A DNA stretch of 51,425 bases from an uncultured Oscillospiraceae bacterium (lineage in GTDB: Bacteria > Bacillota > Clostridia > Oscillospirales > Oscillospiraceae), in contig CAJTUD010000011.1 of NCBI GenBank assembly GCA_910579725.1, positions 1-51,425 of the forward strand, written 5' to 3'. The notes beneath the pieces were generated by a model. The model saw nothing but the letters and a program-made list of their open reading frames with translations, was not told where the DNA came from and searched no databases. Position numbers and translations under genes: made by a program. Positions 41,976-48,763 of the stretch are shown piece by piece; the first letter of the stretch is position 1, and each line of letters starts with the position of its first letter.

Positions 41976-42729
41976 CACTCACGCCCATTATGATGCGGAG
42001 GAGTTTGACCAGGACAGGGAAGCGCTTCTGTCCGCCCTGCCGTCCCGGGATGTGTCCCTGGTGGTCAATCCGGGGTGCGACATCCCCTCTTCCCGGAAGG
42101 CGGCAGCGCTGGCAGAGCAGTACCCTTTTCTGTACGCCGCCGTAGGATACCATCCGGAAAACTGCGCCCCCTATACCCCGGCGGATCTGGATGTGATCTG
42201 TGAGCTGGCGAAGGGGCCCAAGGTGGTCGCCATCGGCGAAATCGGCCTGGACTACTACTGGGAGGAAAATCCGCCCAGGGAGCACCAGCGGCGGGTTTTC
42301 CGGGATCAGCTGGCGCTGGCCCGGGAGCTGGAACTGCCGGTGATCGTTCACGACCGGGAGGCCCACGGGGACAGTTTGTCCATCGTGAAGGAATTTCCAC
42401 AGGTCCGGGGCGTGTTTCACTGCTTCTCCGGCAGCGCCGAGATGGCCATGGAGCTTGTCCGGTTGGGGTGGATGATCTCCTTTACCGGAGTGCTGACCTA
42501 TAAGAACGCCCGGAAAGCAGTGGAGGCCGCGCAGGCTGTTCCGCTGGAGCAGATCATGATTGAGACGGACAGTCCCTACATGGCCCCGGTTCCCTTCCGG
42601 GGCCGGCGGAACGATTCGGGCTATGTGCGCTGTGTTTGCGAGAAGCTGGCGGAGCTCAAGGGGATTTCCTTTGAGGAGTGTGCCCGGATCACGATGGAAA
42701 ACGGGAAGCGGTTTTTCCACATTCCCTGA
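41965..42729 (+). CDS. tatD: TatD-family metal-dependent hydrolase (DNase)
   Basis: TIM-barrel metalloenzyme; TatD members are 3'-5' DNases or deoxyribonucleases. It has 254 residues. Metal ligands are visible: THAHYD (residues 5-8), GEIGLDYYW (Glu about 92), VIVHDREAH (His about 129), FHCFSG (His about 152) and IETDSPYMAP (Asp about 202). The length is normal. It is translationally coupled to the zinc-ribbon gene and ends 4 bases before a convergent gene. Confidence 0.95.
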   Translation: MLADTHAHYDAEEFDQDREALLSALPSRDVSLVVNPGCDIPSSRKAAALAEQYPFLYAAVGYHPENCAPYTPADLDVICELAKGPKVVAIGEIGLDYYWEENPPREHQRRVFRDQLALARELELPVIVHDREAHGDSLSIVKEFPQVRGVFHCFSGSAEMAMELVRLGWMISFTGVLTYKNARKAVEAAQAVPLEQIMIETDSPYMAPVPFRGRRNDSGYVRCVCEKLAELKGISFEECARITMENGKRFFHIP

Positions 42730-42732
42730 CGC

Positions 42733-43410
42733 TTATTTCAGATCCTCCAGCCCGGCCTTGCAGAAGGATTTGAAATATTGATAGTATGGCTCCAGAAAGC
42801 AATAGCCGTCCACCAGAATGTCTGCCAGTGCGGGGGAATACAGAGTTTCGTCAATGGGACAGTACCGGCCTACGGAAATATCCTTTTTGTTGTACCACTC
42901 CGCCAGCAGCGGAGTGGTTTCTCCTTTCTTCCGGGCGTAATCCTTACCCTGAACGGAGAAGCGGCCATCCTTCTTCATCCGTCTGACCAGCTTTTCCAGC
43001 CGCTTGGGGTCCTGGTCCATGTCCCGGCGCATGGCGGCCATGGTCTGGGCATCTGCGTTCCGGAAACCTACGCCAAAGCTCCACTCCTCTGGGGTGATTT
43101 CAAACCAGAAAACTGGCTGATGGCTCCAGATGTCGTTTTCCGGCCGAATGGTGAGCCAGAGGTGGTCTTTGTAGGGGCCCTGGCCGTGGAGACGGCGGGC
43201 ATCCCGGTAAATCCGGCAGACATGAAGATGCAGCCCTGATTTTGGAAATTTTTCCATGAATTTTTCATAAACATCCCTGCCCAGTTCCATGGTGGGCTGA
43301 TAGAGGTGGGATAGATACTCCTCCTTGTGAGCGGTGAACCAGTCCCGGTTGTTGTTGAGGCGGATGCCCCACATGAATTCCATGGTTTTATCGCTGTAGC
43401 CGGTAAACAT
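42733..43410 (-). CDS. DUF2461-family protein
   Basis: A 225-residue protein matching the DUF2461 pattern: LNNNRDWFTAHKEEYLSHLYQPTMEL at the N-terminus (about 18-43), FPKSGLHLHVCRIYRDARRLHGQGPYKDHLWLTI in the middle, and FEITPEEWSFGVGF. No function is established. The start ATG 43410 has AAAGGAAC upstream; the open frame extends further upstream, but without a plausible start. Convergent with tatD, 4 bases apart, with no room for a separate terminator. Confidence 0.88.
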   Translation of the reverse strand: MFTGYSDKTMEFMWGIRLNNNRDWFTAHKEEYLSHLYQPTMELGRDVYEKFMEKFPKSGLHLHVCRIYRDARRLHGQGPYKDHLWLTIRPENDIWSHQPVFWFEITPEEWSFGVGFRNADAQTMAAMRRDMDQDPKRLEKLVRRMKKDGRFSVQGKDYARKKGETTPLLAEWYNKKDISVGRYCPIDETLYSPALADILVDGYCFLEPYYQYFKSFCKAGLEDLK

Positions 43411-43493
43411 AACTGTTCCTTTCTGCGGCCCGGAGCCGCCTGACGGTTCTTTTGCGGAATGATCTGCGGATGGCGAACGAGGAAGAAATTTTC

Positions 43494-43522
43494 TTGCAAT
43501 CCCATCCGGTATGTAGTAAAAT
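43494..43522 (+). promoter_or_regulatory. Sigma-A promoter before the structured leader
   Basis: TTGCAA (43494-43499), 17-base spacer, TAAAAT (43517-43522). It lies about 215 bases upstream of the next start codon, which is an unusually long leader for this window. Confidence 0.7.
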
Positions 43523-43528
43523 AAAAGC

Positions 43529-43737
43529 AGAGACGGCGACAGACAGGGCGTGGAGGAACTCAGATCCCCTCGCGCGCCCATGTGGGAAATGGGGCCTTCC
43601 ACACGGCATGCTGCGCTATGCCCATTATAACTGCTTTCCCTGCCGTCGGCAAGGGGGAGGAAATGGGTGCTGCGGCGAGGTTTCCCGCTTCGCGGGCCGC
43701 TCCATTGAAAAATTGAAGTCAGGAAAGGAAGAGACGC
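43529..43737 (+). ncRNA. Candidate structured leader or small RNA, class unknown
   Basis: A gene-free stretch of about 210 bases after a good promoter. Nested pairings are visible: GACGGC...CAGGG near 43532-43552 with CCCTGCCGTC near 43640-43650; inside it GTGGAGG with CCTTCCAC; inside that GCCCAT with ATGGGGC. A strong separate hairpin CCCGC-TTC-GCGGG follows near 43683-43696. The outer pairing encloses about 110 bases. It fits none of the riboswitch consensus motifs I checked by eye (TPP, FMN, SAM, cobalamin). 6S-like RNA is possible but unproven. Confidence 0.4.
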
Positions 43738-44127
43738 ATGGCGCTGAGTGAAAAAAAGAAGGAAAGCTTGAAGGCGAACCTCAAGAAATCGGGTGCGATG
43801 GCCCAGGAGGACACGTTTATTGACGCGGCTTACGCTAACCAGATCACGTTTGGCGTAGGCGGTGTGTTCATGCAGAAGGCGCTGCCCGGATTTGCGTGTT
43901 TTACAGAAGAGAAATTCATCTGGACCGGAGCTGGCGATGATATTGTCATTCCATACAATCAGATCCGCGAGCTGGATAAATGCCTGATTATGCTGATGCC
44001 CATGGGTATCAAGATTACTTATGAGCCCACACCCGGCGGGAAGCCGGTCAAGAAGAGATTTTCCATCATGAGCCGGAAAAAGTGGATTGCCATTCTGGAG
44101 GAAAAAACAAAAATCACCTGCATCTGA
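43738..44127 (+). CDS. Small conserved-type protein, possibly PH-like, function unknown
   Basis: A 129-residue soluble protein. After a charged first 25 residues it reads as a beta-rich domain (QITFGVGGVFMQKALPGFACFTEEKFIWTGAGDDIVIPYNQIRELDKCLIMLMPMGIKITYE) with a C-terminal helix (SRKKWIAILEEKT). The alternation of strands and the final helix resemble bacterial PH-like or GRAM-type domains, an inference from pattern only. No catalytic residues or membrane segment. It stands alone behind the long leader at 43529. Confidence 0.7.
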   Translation: MALSEKKKESLKANLKKSGAMAQEDTFIDAAYANQITFGVGGVFMQKALPGFACFTEEKFIWTGAGDDIVIPYNQIRELDKCLIMLMPMGIKITYEPTPGGKPVKKRFSIMSRKKWIAILEEKTKITCI

Positions 44128-44134
44128 CGCTGCT

Positions 44135-44162
44135 GTCCCCCGGAGCACTGCTCCTGGGGGAC
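44135..44162. terminator. Possible bidirectional terminator hairpin
   Basis: GTCCCCC..GAGCA..TGCTC..GGGGGAC lies between two convergent genes. Neither side has a clear T run, so efficiency would be limited. Confidence 0.4.
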
Positions 44163-44166
44163 TTCC

Positions 44167-44892
44167 TCATCGTTGCTCCTCTTCCAGGCTCCAGCCATAC
44201 AGCGGATAGCGCTGTATGGCTCCGAAAATTTTCTTTTTGAGCTGCGGAAACCGCTTTTCCAACTCGAGGAGCAGTTCCTTTGTCTCTTCACGCCTGGTGG
44301 AACCGTTGGCGGGGCAGGGGTTTTCCACCACCGGCAGTTCCAGCCGCCGTACCGCGCCCTTCACATCCCGCTCCGGAACATACAGCAGCGGACGGATCTG
44401 GGTCACGCGGCTCCTGTCCAGATATGTGACAGGCTGAAAACAGCTGATTCTGCCCTCCAGAAACAGAGACATGATCATCGTTTCCACTGCGTCGTCCCAG
44501 TGATGTCCCAGGGCAATCTTAGTCAGCCCCAGACGGTTCATTTCCGTACTCAGGGCCCCCCGGCGAAGCTTGGCGCACAGGGAGCAGGGGTTTTTCTCCC
44601 GCCGGTGGATAAAAACGATTTCATAGATGGGAACCGGGATCAGGCGGTAAGGCACCCGCAGCGTCTCGCACAAGCGGGCAACGGGGGTAAAATCCATCCC
44701 CGGTGCACCGCTGTCGATGGTCAGTGCCGTCACCTCGAAACGCTTGGGGTAGAAATCCCGAAGCTTCGCCAGGGCGGCCAGGGTCAGCACAGAGTCCTTT
44801 CCTCCGCTGACCCCGACCGCCACGGTGTCGCCCTCCTCGATCATGTTGTAGTCCTCCACGCACCGGCGGACCAGGGACAATATGTGCTGCAT
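44167..44892 (-). CDS. ttcA: TtcA-family tRNA thiolation enzyme
   Basis: PP-loop ATPase that adenylates tRNA before sulfur transfer; TtcA makes 2-thiocytidine at position 32. It has 241 residues. The PP-loop is VSGGKDSV (about 28-35). The iron-sulfur or catalytic Cys pair is NPCSLCAKLRRG (about 112-123), and a third Cys lies in ENPCPANGSTRREE (about 199-212). LGHHWDDAVETMIMSL is the conserved HxxDD region. This Cys pattern separates it from TilS. It is a single gene, convergent with 43738; its upstream region faces the rplM promoter. Confidence 0.9.
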   Translation of the reverse strand: MQHILSLVRRCVEDYNMIEEGDTVAVGVSGGKDSVLTLAALAKLRDFYPKRFEVTALTIDSGAPGMDFTPVARLCETLRVPYRLIPVPIYEIVFIHRREKNPCSLCAKLRRGALSTEMNRLGLTKIALGHHWDDAVETMIMSLFLEGRISCFQPVTYLDRSRVTQIRPLLYVPERDVKGAVRRLELPVVENPCPANGSTRREETKELLLELEKRFPQLKKKIFGAIQRYPLYGWSLEEEQR

Positions 44893-44998
44893 GGGAAACT
44901 CCTTCCTGCAAAATTTAAAATTGAAGAAGAGATATCGAAAGAAAACAAGAGAAAAACATTGATATCAAGAGGATTCTGTTTGATAAATAAAAACGGTA

Positions 44999-45027
44999 TT
45001 GACAAGGACATGGGGGTGTGCTATAAA
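44999..45027 (+). promoter_or_regulatory. Strong sigma-A promoter of rplM-rpsI
   Basis: Consensus TTGACA (44999-45004), 17-base spacer, TATAAA (45022-45027). A 10-bp palindrome TTGATATCAA (44959-44968) lies about 30 bases upstream. Confidence 0.88.
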
Positions 45028-45037
45028 TATATCTGCT

Positions 45038-45138
45038 CGTTACTGGCCATTGTACCTGATTTCGAGCAAAAATACAAGACTTCCTTCGATAACGAGACGG
45101 CAGGAGTCTCCCTCCTGTTCTTTCGTAATCGAAGGAAG
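45038..45138 (+). ncRNA. L13-type autoregulatory leader RNA
   Basis: A long hairpin in the rplM leader: CTTCCTTCGAT (45080-45090) pairs exactly with ATCGAAGGAAG (45128-45138), continued after one mismatch by ACGA/TCGT, with an inner CAGGAG/CTCCTG hairpin. A smaller TGCTCG/CGAGCA pairing precedes it. Firmicutes rplM leaders are known to carry such a structure, thought to bind ribosomal protein L13. The class call is by position and shape. Confidence 0.65.
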
Positions 45139-45160
45139 AATCAAGAAGGAGAAAACAGCC

Positions 45161-45589
45161 ATGTCCACTTTTATGGCAAACAAGGGCAATATCGTCCGCA
45201 AGTGGTACGTTGTTGACGCCGCCGGCAAGCCCCTGGGTCACACCGCCGTCGTCGTTGCCGACCTGCTCCGCGGCAAGCGCAAGCCCACCTACACCCCTCA
45301 CGCCGACTGCGGCGACAACGTCATCGTCATCAACGCCTCCAAGGCCACTCTCTCCGGCAAGAAGCTGGAGCAGAAGATGTACCGCACCCACTCCGGCTGG
45401 GTGGGCGGCCTGAAGGAGACCAAGTACAAGGATATGATGGAGAAGAAGCCCGAGCTGGCCATGCGGGTTGCTGTCCGTGGCATGATGCCCCGCAACGTAG
45501 TTACAAAGGATTCCCTCAAGCGCCTGCACATCTATGCTGGCGACACTCATGAGCAGCAGGCCCAGAAGCCCGAGCTCTACGCGGAATAA
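45161..45589 (+). CDS. rplM: 50S ribosomal protein L13
   Basis: Early-assembling 50S protein. It has 142 residues from ATG 45161 (AGAAGGAG upstream). Family markers are RKWYVVDAAGKPLGHTAVVVADLLRGK (about 13-39), HADCGDNVIVINA and RAVRGMMPRN-like VAVRGMMPRNVVTKDSLKRL, ending in the HEQQAQKP segment. It is followed by rpsI after 15 bases, the universal operon, and may regulate the operon through the leader upstream. Confidence 0.98.
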   Translation: MSTFMANKGNIVRKWYVVDAAGKPLGHTAVVVADLLRGKRKPTYTPHADCGDNVIVINASKATLSGKKLEQKMYRTHSGWVGGLKETKYKDMMEKKPELAMRVAVRGMMPRNVVTKDSLKRLHIYAGDTHEQQAQKPELYAE

Positions 45590-45604
45590 GGGAGGTAGAG
45601 GAAC

Positions 45605-46009
45605 ATGTATCAGTCTAAAAAGCCTTATCTGTACGGCACTGGCCGTCGGAAGTCCTCCGTGGCCCGCGTCCAGGTTTATCCCGGCGGCACTGGCGCTATT
45701 ACCATCAACGGCCGGGACATTGAGGAGTATTTCGGCCTCGACACCTTGAAGATGATCGTCCGTCAGCCCCTGGTGGCTACCGCCAACGAAGGTAAGGTGG
45801 ATATCGTTGCCACCGTCAAGGGAGGCGGTGTCAGCGGCCAGGCCGGTGCCCTGCGCCACGGCATTTCCCGCGCCTTGTTGCTGGCTAGCGATGACAACCG
45901 TCCTATCCTGAAGAAGGCCGGTCTTCTGACTCGCGATCCGCGTATGAAGGAGCGCAAGAAGTACGGCCTCAAAGCGGCTCGTCGCGCTCCGCAGTTCAGC
46001 AAGCGTTAA
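45605..46009 (+). CDS. rpsI: 30S ribosomal protein S9
   Basis: 30S protein whose basic tail reaches the tRNA P site. It has 134 residues. Markers are YGTGRRKSSVARV (about 10-22), TVKGGGVSGQAGALRHGISRAL (about 71-92) and the C-terminal RKKYGLKAARRAPQFSKR, which is intact. So the neighbouring element B has not damaged the coding sequence. The operon terminator appears to have been replaced or separated by the element junction. Confidence 0.98.
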   Translation: MYQSKKPYLYGTGRRKSSVARVQVYPGGTGAITINGRDIEEYFGLDTLKMIVRQPLVATANEGKVDIVATVKGGGVSGQAGALRHGISRALLLASDDNRPILKKAGLLTRDPRMKERKKYGLKAARRAPQFSKR

Positions 46010-46083
46010 ATTTTATCAAAACGGCTCAAAAAGCCCGGAAAATCAAGGCTTAATAGTGACAAGTAACTATTTGCCGCAGAGGG

Positions 46084-46106
46084 CGGCGTGACCGTGTGTC
46101 ACGCCG
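46084..46106. terminator. Hairpin between rpsI and the recombinase gene
   Basis: A perfect 9-bp stem CGGCGTGAC / GTCACGCCG with loop CGTGT, then TCTTTCT on the plus side. The recombinase stop codon (46099-46101) is inside the right arm. It may end rpsI transcription and limit read-through into element B antisense. Confidence 0.6.
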
Positions 46107-47826
46107 TCTTTCTGCGTCCATAGGTGGTTTTTGTAATAACAGGTTCGCTGATTTCCGGTACTTCAACTTCTTCCAAGAAGTTGAAAACGATTTTGACCTT
46201 CTGTGTCCGCTTGCCGTTGACCTTCTCCGGGGCGTAGACGATGATCTGCTTGATGAACTCATTCACAATGGTTTGGGTCAGATCAGGGATGTCCACATAC
46301 TTCTCAAGCAGGGCGAGGAACTGGTCAACATTGTCCTCCATTTCCTCACGGGTCGCCACCCAATCGTCCAGACCGATGATCTCGTTATTCAGACTGGCCT
46401 GCTCCGCCTCATAGCCCTCCAGCATCTTCTGATAACGCTCTTGGCTCAGACTGCCGAGTACCATGTCCTCATAGATACGGGTGATGAGTTTGTCGATGTC
46501 CGCCAGACGCTTCTTCGCTTTTTCCAGCCGCCGCTTGTCCTCCCGGATGGATTTCTCCTGTTCCTCTCTCCGGCACATCAGCCAGTCCTCCTGAAAGCCC
46601 TCCACATCGGACCGGATATAATCCGTCACAGCCCGGATGCGCTCAAGCACCACATCCCGCAGAACATCCTCCCGAATATAGTGTGCCGAACAAGTCCCCC
46701 GTCCGCTCTTGTACTTGGCACAGACGTAGTGGTCCTGCTTGCCGTCAAAGTTCTTACAGATGGCGAAGTGGAGCTTGCTCCCACAGTCGGCGCAGACCAC
46801 CAACCCGGCAAACATTCCCTGACGCTCTCCCTTGACGGGGCGGCGCTTGTGCTGGCGCAGCTCCTGCACCCTGTCCCACTGCTCTTTCGGCACGATGGCC
46901 TCTTGCGTGTCGGGCAGGATGAACATATCCTCACTGGCGTTGGGGATGCGCTTCTTGAGCTTATAGGACTTGGAGTAGGTTTTGAAGTTGCAGACGCAGC
47001 CGGTGTACTCCATCCGTTCCAGAATGCCGACAACAGACTGCTCCATCCAGTGGTAGGGACGCTCCGGCAACAGCCCGCCTTTCCGCTGAGCATACAGTGC
47101 CTTGGCAGTCAGAACCTTGTCCGCCTCCAAAATCCGGGCGATCTGGCTCGGTCCCTTTCCATCAATCGACAGGTCAAAGATACGCTTGACCACCGGCGCG
47201 GCATCCTCGTCAATGATCCAGTGGTTACGGTCGGCCGGGTCGAAGCGGTAGCCGTAGGGCGGTTTGCCCATGTGCTTGCCGCTGGTGCCTCTGGCTTTCA
47301 GAACAGAACGAACCTTTTTACTGGTATCTTTGGCATAAAAATCGTTAAAAAGATTACGAAACGGCGTGAAATCGTTATCTCCCCGTTCACTGTCCACTCC
47401 GTCATTGACGGCGATGAAGCGGACATCATAACTCGGAAAAACAATTTCTGTATACTGGCCCACTTGCAGGTAATCTCTGCCAAATCTGCTCATATCTTTA
47501 ACAATCCATGTGCCGACCAGTCCCTGTTCCACCAGGGAAAGCCCCTCCTGGACACCGGGGCGGTTGAAGTTCGTTCCAGTGTACCCATCGTCCACCAGAA
47601 TGCGTGTGTTTGTGAAGCCACGTTCGGCGGCATATCGGGTCAAGATAGCCCTTTGATTGGCAATCGAATTTGACTCCCCATCAAGGGCGTCCTCATTACT
47701 GAGGCGGCAGTACAAAATCGTGATTTTCTGCTGATCCACGTTGTTGTCTCCTTTCTTGTGTGGGTCAGCTGACAGTACCGTAGTGCATGGCTCTATGATA
47801 ACATGATCTTCCTGTTTTGTCGACAT
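46099..47826 (-). CDS. Large serine recombinase of element B (TnpX-like)
   Basis: Site-specific recombinase that excises and inserts the element. It has 575 residues from ATG 47826 (GGAGG 7 bases upstream). The resolvase domain (about 35-185) has YCRLSNED with the catalytic Ser and the Arg motif KDMSRFGRDYLQVG. The recombinase domain (about 200-310, GKPPYGYRFD) follows, then a zinc ribbon (CADCGSK ... YVCAKYKSGRGTCSAH, about 358-395), a coiled coil (about 430-515) and a DUF4368-like end. Its start overlaps the TnpW-like stop (TGATG), so the two are translationally coupled. All catalytic parts are present, so it should be active. Confidence 0.95.
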   Translation of the reverse strand: MSTKQEDHVIIEPCTTVLSADPHKKGDNNVDQQKITILYCRLSNEDALDGESNSIANQRAILTRYAAERGFTNTRILVDDGYTGTNFNRPGVQEGLSLVEQGLVGTWIVKDMSRFGRDYLQVGQYTEIVFPSYDVRFIAVNDGVDSERGDNDFTPFRNLFNDFYAKDTSKKVRSVLKARGTSGKHMGKPPYGYRFDPADRNHWIIDEDAAPVVKRIFDLSIDGKGPSQIARILEADKVLTAKALYAQRKGGLLPERPYHWMEQSVVGILERMEYTGCVCNFKTYSKSYKLKKRIPNASEDMFILPDTQEAIVPKEQWDRVQELRQHKRRPVKGERQGMFAGLVVCADCGSKLHFAICKNFDGKQDHYVCAKYKSGRGTCSAHYIREDVLRDVVLERIRAVTDYIRSDVEGFQEDWLMCRREEQEKSIREDKRRLEKAKKRLADIDKLITRIYEDMVLGSLSQERYQKMLEGYEAEQASLNNEIIGLDDWVATREEMEDNVDQFLALLEKYVDIPDLTQTIVNEFIKQIIVYAPEKVNGKRTQKVKIVFNFLEEVEVPEISEPVITKTTYGRRKTA

Positions 47827-48092
47827 CAAACCGCCTCCTTATCTGAAAAAATCATACGGCGCATCAGGCTGGAAAGCGGCTCGGCCCCATCACATTCCGT
47901 CTCAACGATATACCAGGTGTTTCCAATCTTGCGCGTCACTTTGCAGGAGAACGGGTTCTGCGGTTCATGATCCCGATACCATTCCTCAATGAAATCGGCA
48001 GGCGGTTCAAAGATAGGGTCAAAGCAGCTCTCAATGTCGATGGGCAGGTTCAGAAGTTCTTCAAAGGTCAGCAGTTCAAAGTTTTTCGTCAT
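47826..48092 (-). CDS. tnpW: TnpW-like transposon-encoded small protein
   Basis: An 88-residue protein from ATG 48092 (GGAGG 4 bases upstream; the longer open frame lacks a start signal). An acidic first half (ELLTFEELLNLPIDIESCFDPIFE) is followed by KVTRKIGNTWYIVETECDGAEPLSSLMRRMIF. This resembles the KIGxTxYxVxxxF...E.L..K..RLI pattern of TnpW, the accessory protein of Tn4451-type elements. Its role is unknown. It sits directly before the recombinase with a one-base overlap. Confidence 0.7.
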   Translation of the reverse strand: MTKNFELLTFEELLNLPIDIESCFDPIFEPPADFIEEWYRDHEPQNPFSCKVTRKIGNTWYIVETECDGAEPLSSLMRRMIFSDKEAV

Positions 48093-48120
48093 AGTACCTC
48101 CATAATCCGTAGTTTGTGGG

Positions 48121-48342
48121 TCAGTCAGCTTTACGCCGGACCCACTGAATGTCGTAGCCCAGCGCATCGGCAAGCTGGACAGCCTCCTTGTAGCGGAGGG
48201 ATTCCCGCTGGAGCTTGTTGGACAGGTTGGACACACTGTCCGACCAGCCGTACACATCGGAGAGTACGTCCACCACCTCCTGCATGGTTATCCCCTGGCG
48301 CACAATGTATGCCTTGATCTCGTTTCTCAAATTGGATTTCAA
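48121..48342 (-). CDS. Small helix-turn-helix DNA-binding protein of element B
   Basis: A 73-residue helical protein. LRNEIKAYIVRQGITMQEVVDVL and LSNKLQRESLRYKEAVQLADALGYDIQWV form an XRE-like fold seen in element regulators. The start is uncertain: I use TTG 48342 with GCGAGG 8 bases upstream. The open frame reaches TTG 48387 without a site. A 36-codon frame (48339-48449, MAEKLSGNH...) ends exactly over this TTG, which could couple them. It probably controls the tnpW-recombinase pair 28 bases downstream. Confidence 0.65.
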   Translation of the reverse strand: MKSNLRNEIKAYIVRQGITMQEVVDVLSDVYGWSDSVSNLSNKLQRESLRYKEAVQLADALGYDIQWVRRKAD

Positions 48343-48459
48343 CTTGTTTTCCTCGCTTTCTGATGAATTTTGTTTGTTGTTCCGCAAAGTAGTTTCACGG
48401 TATGATGAAGATTTGGCGGCCTGTGGTTTCCGCTCAGTTTTTCTGCCATGAAGCCCAGG

Positions 48460-48627
48460 TCACAAGAGGCTGCTACCCACTTCACGATTTCGTATGACCT
48501 CCATTGAAACCGTAGATTTCTTCACCTGTTCGTAAAGCGGGTACACGGTTCCGCAAATCATCAACGGGTGTAATCCATACGCTGGTGCGTGATAATCTTC
48601 ACGAAAATCACAAGGCTTGAATTTCAC
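48460..48627 (-). CDS. Possible 55-residue small protein of element B
   Basis: A frame from GTG 48627 encodes a protein-like sequence (KFKPCDFREDYHAPAYGLHPLMICG..., ending NREVGSSLL). Composition is balanced, with Cys, Tyr, His and Pro in a pattern that does not look like antisense noise. The ribosome binding site is poor. It lies in the 376-base gap between helicase and HTH genes and follows the GTAC repeat block. Function unknown. Confidence 0.4.
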   Translation of the reverse strand: MKFKPCDFREDYHAPAYGLHPLMICGTVYPLYEQVKKSTVSMEVIRNREVGSSLL

Positions 48628-48689
48628 CCCGCTTTTTTGAGGTCAGGTCAGCGTGACCGCCTGTAAAAGATAAGGGCGAACTCAAAACT

Positions 48690-48747
48690 ATCCGTACATG
48701 CGTACATCGGTACAAGGGGCTGTGTACTCGTGTACGCATGTACGGAT
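48690..48747. repeat. 17-bp inverted repeat made of two sets of three GTAC iterons
   Basis: Arms 48690-48706 and 48731-48747 are exact complements. Inside, GTAC occurs six times at 48694, 48702, 48710 and 48724, 48732, 48740, that is two triplets with an 8-bp period. It lies 17 bases after the helicase stop. It could be a replication origin or regulator operator; with the following AGTTTTG it could also weakly terminate the helicase transcript. Confidence 0.8.
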
Positions 48748-48763
48748 GATTTCATTTCTCTGC

